From assembly GCF_014349235.1 (NCBI RefSeq), contig NZ_JACSOH010000016.1, positions 1-64,000 of the forward strand: DNA of 64,000 nt, read 5' to 3'. The DNA comes from Cytophaga sp. FL35 (GTDB lineage Bacteria; Bacteroidota; Bacteroidia; Flavobacteriales; Flavobacteriaceae). The notes under the pieces were generated by a model. That model saw only the letters and a list, made by a program, of their open reading frames with translations. It was not told the origin of the DNA and did no database searches. The position numbers and the translations under genes were made by a program. Position 1 is the stretch's first letter. Each line of letters begins with the position of its first letter. Positions 17,538 through 25,175 of the stretch are shown here, in pieces.

Positions 17538-18210
17538 CCTCTACCCCTGTAAAATAAAGTTTAAAGTTCCCTTCCTCATTTTGGTGCATGTGTGCCAGTT
17601 TTAATCCGCCTTTATCTTGATAGTCTTCCCAAGTAGTGGTCATGGAAGGCTCTTCTTGATTGCCCTTTCTAAAGACCCATTCCTTTACCATAAAATCGTC
17701 CGTAAAATAGAAATCATAGGCATCTCCAGGAGTGTAACCTCCTTCTTGCCCATAAAGAACGGTTAGCTTTTGCATATTCTTTTTACTGATAGGGGCTTCT
17801 ACATTTTTTGAATGTTCCGAAGTAATGCTATTTTGGTCCCAAAGAATGTTTATAGGTGCCATGAGCCAATATTTGTCATTTATAAAACCACCATTTTTTT
17901 CGTAGGCAAGGCTATCCATATCATTGCGATTGTAGGTAAGGCTTTCATCACCTGCAATGGCAGTCACTTCATTGGCTTTCGGTTTCCAGAGCCAAGATCT
18001 TTCATAGTGGGTAGTATCTCTATCCACATTAAACGTAAATTTTAGTTCTTGCACGTTTTTCCAATTTTCATAACCGTTGGCATACGCAATTTTTTCAAGT
18101 ATCGATAGTTCCTTGGCCGGGGCTTCAACCTCCTTTTTAGGAGCTTCTTTACAAGAAATAGCTAAGACGGAGGCCATAAAAGAAAGGATAAAAAAGTTTT
18201 TCATAATCAT
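17530..18210 (-). CDS. Putative lipoprotein of unknown function
   Basis: A lipoprotein signal is clear: MKNFFILSFMASVLAISC with a lipobox (LAISC), followed by a Lys/Glu/Pro-rich linker. The mature part contains LTFNRND-like beta strands (SLTYNRNDMDSLAYEKN, DAYDFYFTDDFMVKEWVF, GGLKLAHMHQNEEGNFKLYF), the look of a beta-sheet protein facing the periplasm. I cannot name the family. Two starts are possible, ATG 18210 and ATG 18204. The gene has its own TATCTTTG promoter element. Confidence 0.8.
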   Translation of the reverse strand: MIMKNFFILSFMASVLAISCKEAPKKEVEAPAKELSILEKIAYANGYENWKNVQELKFTFNVDRDTTHYERSWLWKPKANEVTAIAGDESLTYNRNDMDSLAYEKNGGFINDKYWLMAPINILWDQNSITSEHSKNVEAPISKKNMQKLTVLYGQEGGYTPGDAYDFYFTDDFMVKEWVFRKGNQEEPSMTTTWEDYQDKGGLKLAHMHQNEEGNFKLYFTGVEVN

Positions 18211-18220
18211 TGGTTTTTTT

Positions 18221-18228
18221 CAAAGATA
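18221..18228 (-). promoter_or_regulatory. Promoter -7 element of the lipoprotein gene
   Basis: The minus strand reads TATCTTTG (TAnnTTTG) just 10 bp before the upstream ATG at 18210, leaving a very short leader. Confidence 0.45.
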
Positions 18229-18322
18229 CAGTATTTTGTAACTAAGTATTGGGTGGTATGCCGGTAGCTGTTTTTTGCTATTATGAGGAAAAAGTGCTGG
18301 TTAGGCATTGAAATAAATTGCG

Positions 18323-18330
18323 TAATTTTG
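18323..18330 (+). promoter_or_regulatory. Promoter -7 element of clpP
   Basis: TAATTTTG matches TAnnTTTG, 20 bp before ATG 18351. It lies after the in-frame upstream start candidate at 18318 and so supports the later ATG. Confidence 0.45.
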
Positions 18331-18350
18331 ACTATATCAAAAAAGATAAA

Positions 18351-18899
18351 ATGAGTTCTAAAAAAGGAAAAGTACAAGAAGCTATAGATGAAAAATTATT
18401 GGAAGAAAGAAAAGTATTCCTATGGGGCATGGTAGATGACGATTCTGCCAAGCACGTAATTGATCGCTTAATGTACCTTGACATGCAGAATAATAAGGAG
18501 ATACAGCTCTTTATCAATAGCCCTGGTGGATACGTAACTTCTGGTTTTGCCATGTATGACACTATAAAATCATTAAAAAGTCCGGTTTCAACTATTTGTA
18601 CCGGTTTGGCTGCAAGTATGGGCTCTATTTTGCTTTCTGTAGGGAAAAAGGGAAGACGTTTTATACAGCCACATGCACAGGTTATGATTCATCAGCCCAG
18701 TGGTGGGGCAAGAGGCCAAGCTTCCAATATTGAGATTCAGGCAAAGGAAATAATTAAAACAAAAGAATTGAGTGCTAAAATTTTGGCCGATAATTGTGGT
18801 CAAGACTATGAAAAAGTACTCAAAGATTTTGATAGGGATTATTGGATGAACGCTCAAGAATCCATAGAGTACGGTATTGTGGACGGTATTTTAGAGTGA
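18351..18899 (+). CDS. clpP: ClpP-family serine protease subunit (short, solitary paralog)
   Basis: The catalytic triad is intact: Ser89 (GLAASMGS), His114 (HAQVMIHQP) and Asp163 (FDRDYWMNA), spaced 25 and 74 residues as in E. coli ClpP. ClpP forms a double-ring chamber that degrades proteins fed by Clp ATPases in the cytosol. At 182 residues the protein lacks the N-terminal extension of the usual Bacteroidota ClpP that sits beside tig and clpX, and no Clp ATPase is nearby. It is therefore probably the second ClpP paralog. A strong terminator follows. Confidence 0.92.
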   Translation: MSSKKGKVQEAIDEKLLEERKVFLWGMVDDDSAKHVIDRLMYLDMQNNKEIQLFINSPGGYVTSGFAMYDTIKSLKSPVSTICTGLAASMGSILLSVGKKGRRFIQPHAQVMIHQPSGGARGQASNIEIQAKEIIKTKELSAKILADNCGQDYEKVLKDFDRDYWMNAQESIEYGIVDGILE

Positions 18900-18920
18900 A
18901 CCGGAAATATCAACTAATAA

Positions 18921-18958
18921 AAAAGTCCTTCGCAATTGAATTGTGAAGGACTTTTTTT
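18921..18958 (+). terminator. Intrinsic terminator of clpP
   Basis: AAGTCCTTC pairs with GAAGGACTT, with CAAT/ATTG extending the stem around a 3-base loop, and a run of T follows. The A-run on the other side could also let it serve the minus strand. Confidence 0.9.
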
Positions 18959-19052
18959 GGATATATATAGACGCTCTCGCGGAAGTTTAAATTATATACG
19001 TTTTGTTCATTGTAAATGGCTTACATGCGTCCGTTAAATAAATACTAAGACT

Positions 19053-20585
19053 TTAAAATCGCTCAGGATGGTCAATTACCTCTTGTGCTCGTTTCTTTAA
19101 TTCCAATAGTTCTTTGTTATCTTTTTTATTCAGCAAGTTCATCATCATGGCCATGCGGTTGTTATCCTTAAAATGTGCTCTTTTTTCATCCAAGAAATTC
19201 CAATACAACGCGTTAAAGGGGCAGGCCTTTTTACCTAGTTTTTTAGTGTGGGAGTAGGAGCATTCCTTACAATAATTACTCATTTTATTGATGTAGTTGG
19301 CGCTGCTTACATAGGGTTTGGTGCCTACAATGCCTCCGTCTGCAAATTGACTCATACCCCTGGTATTGGTAATTTCTACCCATTCAATCGCATCTATATA
19401 TATGCCCAGATACCAATCATCTACCTCTTGCGGGTCAACCATGGTTAGCAAAGCATAGTTTCCGGTAATCATCAAACGTTGTATATGGTGTGCATAAGCC
19501 TCATCCAGACTTTGTTGAATACTGTTTTTGAGGCAGTTCATTTTAGTGTTTGCTGTCCAATAAAAGTCCGGTAATTTGTTCTTGTTTTCCAATTGGTTGA
19601 GTTGGGCGTACTCTGGCATCTCCTTCCAATAAATGCCACGCATATATTCCCGCCATCCCAAAATCTGTCTCACAAATCCTTCTACTTGGCTAATGTCTAT
19701 TTGATTTTTATGTTCATAATAGAAATCGAGCACTTTATCTATTACTTCTTTAGGGGAAAGTAATTTACTGTTCATGACAAAGGATAGGCGAGAGTGGAAA
19801 AGAAATTTCTCCGTTGTATGCATGGCATCTTGATAGTACCCAAAGTGTTCTAGTAAGTTTTTGCAAAAATAATTTAACACTGATAGGCCATCTGCTCTCG
19901 TAATGGGCCAATTGAAATTTTCAGGTTCAATATTCCCAAATGTTGATACCTCTGCCTTCTCCAAATCGCCGACAATGTCCGAAACATCCTTTCTAAATCC
20001 TCTTTCGTGCGGAATTTCAGGCGCTCCGTTCCACTTTTTTCTGTTACTCTGGTCAAAGTTCCATTTGCCGCCTTCCGGTTGGTCATTATTCATCATTACA
20101 CCATGTTTTTTGCGCATCATCCGGTAGAAACTTTCCATGACCAAAGTTTTTCTATTGGAAAAAAAGTTCTTTACCTCGTATCTGCTGGTGTAGAAATGTT
20201 CTGTGTCCTCACAGTTGGTGTCAATATCTAACTTATTGCAAATGGATGTAAGCTGCTCATCCAGGCGATATTCATCCGGAAGTAAGTATTCAAATTTTTC
20301 TGCCTTCGTTTGTTTTAGAGCTTTTTTTATGATGTCATCCAACTTTTGTGGATTGTTATCGTCCGTTAATTTAAAATAGATGAATTGATGTCCTTTGTCG
20401 GACATTTCATCTTTAAAATAGCGCATGGCACTAAAAAAGGCTACTACCTTTTGAATATGGTGTTTTACATAGTCCGTTTCTTGGCGCATTTCTGCCATTA
20501 GGTAAACTACTTCTTCATCCACTTTTTGGAACCAACTATGTTTGTGGTTGAGCTGATCGCCCAAAAGTAATCTTAGTGTTTTCAT
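19053..20585 (-). CDS. Iron-sulfur photolyase/cryptochrome-related protein (FeS-BCP/PhrB group)
   Basis: The start TLRLLLGDQLNHKHSWF and the body (HSRLSFVMNSKLLSPKEV, EGFVRQILGWREYMRGIYW) match the deoxyribodipyrimidine photolyase-related family. FAD-binding residues are in the C-terminal half. Four conserved cysteines for a 4Fe-4S cluster are visible: one in MNCLKNSIQ, two in YCKECSY and one in KKACPFNALYW. Characterised members repair (6-4) photoproducts or act as blue-light sensors. The start is ATG 20585; a longer frame starting at 20612 adds only a short tail. Length is about 510 residues, normal for the group. Confidence 0.92.
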   Translation of the reverse strand: MKTLRLLLGDQLNHKHSWFQKVDEEVVYLMAEMRQETDYVKHHIQKVVAFFSAMRYFKDEMSDKGHQFIYFKLTDDNNPQKLDDIIKKALKQTKAEKFEYLLPDEYRLDEQLTSICNKLDIDTNCEDTEHFYTSRYEVKNFFSNRKTLVMESFYRMMRKKHGVMMNNDQPEGGKWNFDQSNRKKWNGAPEIPHERGFRKDVSDIVGDLEKAEVSTFGNIEPENFNWPITRADGLSVLNYFCKNLLEHFGYYQDAMHTTEKFLFHSRLSFVMNSKLLSPKEVIDKVLDFYYEHKNQIDISQVEGFVRQILGWREYMRGIYWKEMPEYAQLNQLENKNKLPDFYWTANTKMNCLKNSIQQSLDEAYAHHIQRLMITGNYALLTMVDPQEVDDWYLGIYIDAIEWVEITNTRGMSQFADGGIVGTKPYVSSANYINKMSNYCKECSYSHTKKLGKKACPFNALYWNFLDEKRAHFKDNNRMAMMMNLLNKKDNKELLELKKRAQEVIDHPERF

Positions 20586-20675
20586 TTTGTACAGCCTTAG
20601 TTTCAATTGCAAGTAAATAGGTAAACGACTATACGGTTGACCCTTTCAAATTTTATATGAACCGCTTTTTAGCAC

Positions 20676-20683
20676 TATATTTG
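20676..20683 (+). promoter_or_regulatory. Promoter -7 element upstream of kmo
   Basis: TATATTTG matches TAnnTTTG. If used, transcription starts near 20690 and kmo carries a leader of about 140 bases. Confidence 0.4.
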
Positions 20684-20700
20684 TTTTTATTGATTTATTT

Positions 20701-20815
20701 AATCGCTCAGCTCCGTACGTCAGCTAGTCATGAAAAGGCTTTCAGCCGTACGATTAAAAAGTTTTCAATACTATTTAATTACGTAAGCTTTAGATACCCT
20801 TGTTCTTAAAAAGGG
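20701..20815 (+). other. Predicted folded leader upstream of kmo
   Basis: AATCG (20701-20705) pairs with CGATT (20751-20755) and encloses two small hairpins, AGCT/AGCT (20709-20725) and GGCT/AGCC (20737-20747), giving a three-way junction. A second hairpin CCCTT/AAGGG (20797-20815) stands 16 bases before the start codon. The fold was found by eye. It matches no riboswitch class I know. Confidence 0.3.
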
Positions 20816-20831
20816 CGGCATTTACATATTT

Positions 20832-22172
20832 ATGACTCAAACTCCTAAAAACATTGCCATAATTGGTTCCGGACTTGTAGGATCGTTATTGGCAATTTAT
20901 CTTAAAAAATTAGGGCATGGTATTACTGTTTTTGATCGTAGACCCGATATTAGAAATATAACCTTTTCCGGCCGTTCCATTAATTTGGCCATGAGCAATA
21001 GAGGTTGGAACGCCTTGGAACATGTAGGTATTGATGATGAAATACGGAAAATTGCCATTCCTTTGGATAAGCGAGCCATGCACGTTATTGACCAGCCTTT
21101 ATATTTTCAAAAGTATGGGAAGGAAGGGGAAGCCATTTGGTCTATTTCAAGAGGGGTGCTCAACAAAAAAATGATTGACCTTGCAGAAGAACAGGGAGTG
21201 GAGTTTCGCTTTGAGGAAAAGGTTTGGGATGTAGACCTTCCGGAAGCAAAAATTTTCACAGGTGAAAGTGAAAAAGGGGAGTGGAAAGAATATAAATATG
21301 ATCTTATTTTTGGTTGTGATGGAGCTTTCTCCCGTGTTCGCCATAAAATGCAAAGACGCAGTAGATTTGACTATTCCCAAGATTTTATAGATGTAGGTTA
21401 CAAGGAACTTTCCATACCTCCCAATGCGGATGGAACCCATCAATTGGATAAACATTCTTTTCATATTTGGCCCCGAGGAAAGTTCATGTTAATTGCTATG
21501 CCCAATTTGGACGGAAGTTTTACATGCACCTTGTTTTTACCTTTTGAAGGTGAAATTTCTTTTGAAAGCCTGCAGACCGAGGAGGATGCGAAAAACTTCT
21601 TTAAAGAATATTTTCCAAACGTAAGACAAGTGATTGATGACCTTTTAGGTGATTTTTTCAAAAATCCAACCAGTGCTTTGGTAACCATGAAGTGTTATCC
21701 TTGGACCTATTGGGACAAGGTGGCTTTGGTGGGCGATTCTGCCCATGCCATAGTGCCTTTTTATGGTCAAGGAATGAATGCCGGTTTTGAGGATATTTTT
21801 GTTCTAAACGAGCTTATTAAAGTTCATGGAGATGATTGGCATGCTATTTTTAAAAATTACCAAGAAAAGCGAAAGCCCAATGCCGATGCCATTGCGGAAT
21901 TGAGTTACCGTAATTTCATTGAAATGAGCAGCAAAACGGCCGACCCAAAATTTCTGTTACAGAAAAGGATAGAAAAGCATTTTGCCTCCAAGCATCCGGA
22001 AAAATGGGTTCCTGCTTATAGTAGGGTCACATTTTCATCCAGACCCTATGCGGAAGCTCTCGCAGAAGGGGATGCCCAAGAAAGGATAATGCAGGAAGTT
22101 ATGAAAATGCCTGAAATTGAAGAGAAATGGGACAGTATAGAAGTAGAGGAAAAGATTTTGTCTCTTCTATAA
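20832..22172 (+). CDS. kmo: Kynurenine 3-monooxygenase
   Basis: This FAD-dependent aromatic hydroxylase converts kynurenine to 3-hydroxykynurenine using NADPH and oxygen. The FAD dinucleotide motif is IIGSGLVGSLLAIYLKKLG near residue 10. The second FAD motif is VALVGDSAHAIVPFYGQG with the DG-type motif (FGCDGAFSRVR) between them. GRSINLAMSNRGWNAL is typical of KMO. The length of 446 residues is normal, and the C-terminal region is shorter than in eukaryotic membrane-anchored forms. Together with kynU it supports an aerobic kynurenine pathway. A long leader and a strong terminator flank it, so it is probably transcribed alone. Confidence 0.95.
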   Translation: MTQTPKNIAIIGSGLVGSLLAIYLKKLGHGITVFDRRPDIRNITFSGRSINLAMSNRGWNALEHVGIDDEIRKIAIPLDKRAMHVIDQPLYFQKYGKEGEAIWSISRGVLNKKMIDLAEEQGVEFRFEEKVWDVDLPEAKIFTGESEKGEWKEYKYDLIFGCDGAFSRVRHKMQRRSRFDYSQDFIDVGYKELSIPPNADGTHQLDKHSFHIWPRGKFMLIAMPNLDGSFTCTLFLPFEGEISFESLQTEEDAKNFFKEYFPNVRQVIDDLLGDFFKNPTSALVTMKCYPWTYWDKVALVGDSAHAIVPFYGQGMNAGFEDIFVLNELIKVHGDDWHAIFKNYQEKRKPNADAIAELSYRNFIEMSSKTADPKFLLQKRIEKHFASKHPEKWVPAYSRVTFSSRPYAEALAEGDAQERIMQEVMKMPEIEEKWDSIEVEEKILSLL

Positions 22173-22192
22173 TCTATATATGGTCTAGGAAT

Positions 22193-22223
22193 AAAAAAAC
22201 CGCTCTCAAGGAGCGGTTTTTTT
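22193..22223. terminator. Bidirectional terminator between kmo and the Nif3 operon
   Basis: ACCGCTC pairs with GAGCGGT around a TCAAG-type loop, with A-run on one side and T-run on the other, so it can end transcription from both converging genes. Confidence 0.92.
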
Positions 22224-22242
22224 ATTATCTATTTTTTACGAA

Positions 22243-23022
22243 TTAAAGTTTCGTAAAAAGCTTTTGCATTTTTTCTTGCTCTTCTTCTGCTAGAACGGGA
22301 TCTACCAAAATTCTACCACTGTGCTCATCCGTGATGATTTTTTTGCGAGAAGCGATCTCTACTTGTACCTGCGGAGGAATGGTAAAGAAAGAACCACCGG
22401 AAGCACCTCTTTCAATAGGAACAACTGCAAGACCGTTCTTAACATTGTTACGGATACGGGCATATGCCTTTACCAAGCGTTCCTCTATATTGTTTTGGTA
22501 CTTTTCTGATTCTTCCAAAAGTGCTTGCTCTTCCTTTTCGGTTTCCGCAAGAATAGCATCCAATTCACCTTTTTTATGCTTTAGGTGTGCCTCACGCTCA
22601 GAAAGACGCTCTTTAGTCTCAGAAATAACCACCTTCTTTTGTTCAATCTGCGCCTTAAATTCCTTGATGTTCTTTTCGGCCAATTGAATTTCAAGTTCTT
22701 GGTACTCCAATTCCTTGCTTATAGAGTTGAATTCTCTACTATTACGAACATTTTTCTGTTGTTCGCCATATTTTTTGATCAATGCTTTGGCTTCCTCGAT
22801 CAAGTTTTTCTTAGCACCAATTTCAAAGTTGATGGTTTCAACATCAGTTTTTAATTTGTCTATCCTGGTTTTTAGTCCAGTTACTTCATCTTCCAAATCC
22901 TCAACTTCCAGTGGCAACTCTCCTCGAACGTTGCGTATTTCATCCACCCTTGAATCGATCAATTGCAGGTCATACAAAGCCCTAAGTTTTTGTTCTACTG
23001 TAGCGTCTTCTTTTTTTGCCAT
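22243..23022 (-). CDS. Coiled-coil protein of the C4 zinc-ribbon (CT398-like) family, lacking the zinc cysteines
   Basis: Most of the 259 residues form a long charged coiled coil (about 40-190). The C-terminal part, VPIERGASGGSFFTIPPQ and ITDEHSGRILVDPVL, aligns with the zinc-ribbon of the family, but the four expected cysteines are Ser, Ser, Asp and Ser; the protein has no cysteine there. Relatives are thought to bind nucleic acid or to act with the Nif3-like partner, but no function is proven. It is 6 bp downstream of the nif3-like gene, a pairing widely kept in bacteria. The terminator after it is shared with kmo. Confidence 0.88.
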   Translation of the reverse strand: MAKKEDATVEQKLRALYDLQLIDSRVDEIRNVRGELPLEVEDLEDEVTGLKTRIDKLKTDVETINFEIGAKKNLIEEAKALIKKYGEQQKNVRNSREFNSISKELEYQELEIQLAEKNIKEFKAQIEQKKVVISETKERLSEREAHLKHKKGELDAILAETEKEEQALLEESEKYQNNIEERLVKAYARIRNNVKNGLAVVPIERGASGGSFFTIPPQVQVEIASRKKIITDEHSGRILVDPVLAEEEQEKMQKLFTKL

Positions 23023-23028
23023 AAATTT

Positions 23029-24123
23029 TTATAAATACTTGATGGGATTGGTTTTACTTTCCGATAAACGGACTGCAAAATTAGGAATTTTTTTTGTAAG
23101 ATAGTCAACTAATAAATTTTTTGTAAACTGTTCGGTCTCATAGTGGCCAATATCTGCAATCACCAACTGGTTTTCAGCTTGATAAAACTCATGGTATTTA
23201 ACATCGGCCGTAATATACACATCTGCCCCGGCAGCCTTGGCGGCATTTATGGCAAAGGCCCCACTACCGCCCAAAACGGCGACTTTCTTTACCTTCTTGC
23301 CTCTTAGGGCTGAGTGTCTTACCACTTTGGCATTCATTTGGTTTTTTACAAACTGTAAAAAGACCTCTTCCTCTATTGCTGTATCCAAAGAACCGATCAT
23401 CCCCATTCCTACATGTTGATTGGTATTTTCCATGATGAAAATATCATAGGCAACTTCCTCATAGGGATGGGCCTGCATGAGTGCGCTTACTACATTATTT
23501 TTTACAATGGACGGAAATACCACACTTACCATGGTTTCCTCCTCGTAGTGGGTTTGGCCTATTTTGCCAATTGTTGGGTTAGCACCCTCCTTGGCTTCGT
23601 AACTTCCTAGACCGTTTACGCTAAAACTACAATTACTGTAGTTGCCTATATGTCCCGCCCCTGCTTTAAAAAGAGCTTCAAGAATATCCTGTGTATGCAC
23701 TTTAGGCACATAGGTGGTCAATTTCTGTAAGGAATTTTTTTTAGGGATAAGAATTTTTGGGTCTTCTAGACCTAACACTTCACAAATCTTGGCATTTACC
23801 CCTTGTTGCACGTTGTCCAAGGCTGTGTGCATGCTATATATGGCAACATCGTTCTTAATTGCTTTTAGAACCACCCTTTCTACATAATTGGAGCCCGTAA
23901 GTTTTTTAAGACCACTAAATATAATCGGGTGAAAGCTTACAATAAGATTGCATTTGTTTTCTATGGCTTCATCTACGACATTTTCCAAGGTGTCCAAGGT
24001 TACTAGCACTCCACTAACCGTCTTGTTTTTGTCACCCACCAACAAACCTACATTATCAAAATCTTCAGCATTGCCCAAAGGCGCCAATTCTTCTAGGATT
24101 GAGATTATTTCTTTTATTGTCAT
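23029..24123 (-). CDS. Nif3-like dinuclear metal center protein
   Basis: The N-terminal EDFDNVGLLVGD, the metal-ligand segments SFHPIIFSGLKKL and YSMHTALDNVQQGVN, and the late GSGAFAINAAKAAGADVYITAD and IADIGHYETE segments mark the Nif3/GTP cyclohydrolase 1 type 2 family. These form toroidal hexamers with two metal ions per site. The insertion of about 100 residues in the middle (PII-like, with HPYEEVAYDIF) is typical of the long form. The substrate is unresolved. It is cotranscribed with the coiled-coil gene and divergent from lpxK. Confidence 0.9.
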   Translation of the reverse strand: MTIKEIISILEELAPLGNAEDFDNVGLLVGDKNKTVSGVLVTLDTLENVVDEAIENKCNLIVSFHPIIFSGLKKLTGSNYVERVVLKAIKNDVAIYSMHTALDNVQQGVNAKICEVLGLEDPKILIPKKNSLQKLTTYVPKVHTQDILEALFKAGAGHIGNYSNCSFSVNGLGSYEAKEGANPTIGKIGQTHYEEETMVSVVFPSIVKNNVVSALMQAHPYEEVAYDIFIMENTNQHVGMGMIGSLDTAIEEEVFLQFVKNQMNAKVVRHSALRGKKVKKVAVLGGSGAFAINAAKAAGADVYITADVKYHEFYQAENQLVIADIGHYETEQFTKNLLVDYLTKKIPNFAVRLSESKTNPIKYL

Positions 24124-24170
24124 TATTCAAATTCTATCGTCTAAAGATAAAATATTATAATTTCGCCAAA

Positions 24171-25175
24171 ATGCAACTGCTTAGAAAAATCCTTTACCCA
24201 GTTTCCCTTATTTATGCCTTAGTGGTATATGTACGCAATTATTTTTATGATAGGGGGTGGCTTTCTTCTAAGGAATTTTCTACACCTACAATTTGTATTG
24301 GTAATCTGAGTGTTGGGGGTACAGGAAAAACTCCTATGGCCGAGTTGATAATTAAGGGTTTAAGGGATCAGTATAGTGTAGCGTTGTTGAGCCGGGGTTA
24401 TAAAAGAAAATCCTCTGGATTTTTATTGGCGGATAAAAACACAACAGTTGAGGAAGTGGGGGATGAGCCATTTCAGATTCATTCAAAATTCCAGGATATT
24501 TCTGTGGCTGTCGATGCTGATAGACAAAACGGGATAGGTATGTTGCAATCGTTAATTTCGCCCGAAGTCATATTATTGGATGATGCTTTTCAGCATAGAA
24601 AGGTGAGATGCCACTTTTATGTCTTGCTAACTCCTTATGACAATTTGTATGTAGATGACTGGTATTTGCCAACTGGCGATTTAAGGGATGCAAAGAACCA
24701 GGCCCATAGGGCGCAATTGATTGTAGTGACCAAGTGCCCAAAAAACCTAAGCTTAGAAAACCGGAACGAAATTAAGGGCAAACTGAAACCAAAGGCCAAT
24801 CAGGTTGTTCTATTTTGTTATTTTGAATATGGTAGGATGTTGTTGGGCAAAAATGAAATTTCCTTACAAGAGATTAACTTTAAAGATATAACTCTGGTTA
24901 CCGGCATTGCCAACCCCAAACCCTTGGTAAGTTATTTAAAGGAGCATGGCCTTGCATTTGAGCATCTTCGCTATGCCGACCATCATTATTTTTCTGGGGA
25001 TGAAATAAGCGAATTGAACTCGAAGGAATTCGTCCTTACTACTGAAAAGGATTATGTTAGATTAAAAGATAAGGTAGCCAATCTTTGGTACATTTCTGTG
25101 GAACACAAGTTTTATGAAGAGGATGAAGGTGTGCTCCTAAAAGAGATTACAACGGTTATACAACAGAATTCTTAA
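24171..25175 (+). CDS. lpxK: Tetraacyldisaccharide 4'-kinase
   Basis: LpxK phosphorylates the 4' position of the lipid A precursor at the inner membrane, using ATP. The P-loop is CIGNLSVGGTGKTPMAELI, near residue 52 after an N-terminal membrane-associated helix (LYPVSLIYALVVYVRNYFYD). Other family motifs are LSRGYKRKSSGF, GDEPFQI, DDAFQHRKV and VTGIANPKPL. I chose ATG 24171 over the upstream codon at 24099, which overlaps the divergent nif3-like gene. The length of 334 residues is normal. The 3' end overlaps the convergent hybrid kinase gene by 20 bp. Confidence 0.93.
   Translation: MQLLRKILYPVSLIYALVVYVRNYFYDRGWLSSKEFSTPTICIGNLSVGGTGKTPMAELIIKGLRDQYSVALLSRGYKRKSSGFLLADKNTTVEEVGDEPFQIHSKFQDISVAVDADRQNGIGMLQSLISPEVILLDDAFQHRKVRCHFYVLLTPYDNLYVDDWYLPTGDLRDAKNQAHRAQLIVVTKCPKNLSLENRNEIKGKLKPKANQVVLFCYFEYGRMLLGKNEISLQEINFKDITLVTGIANPKPLVSYLKEHGLAFEHLRYADHHYFSGDEISELNSKEFVLTTEKDYVRLKDKVANLWYISVEHKFYEEDEGVLLKEITTVIQQNS

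Noticed and set aside
18921-19052. tRNA or small RNA gene after clpP
   Set aside because: The hairpin with T-run is a plain intrinsic terminator and no cloverleaf is present.
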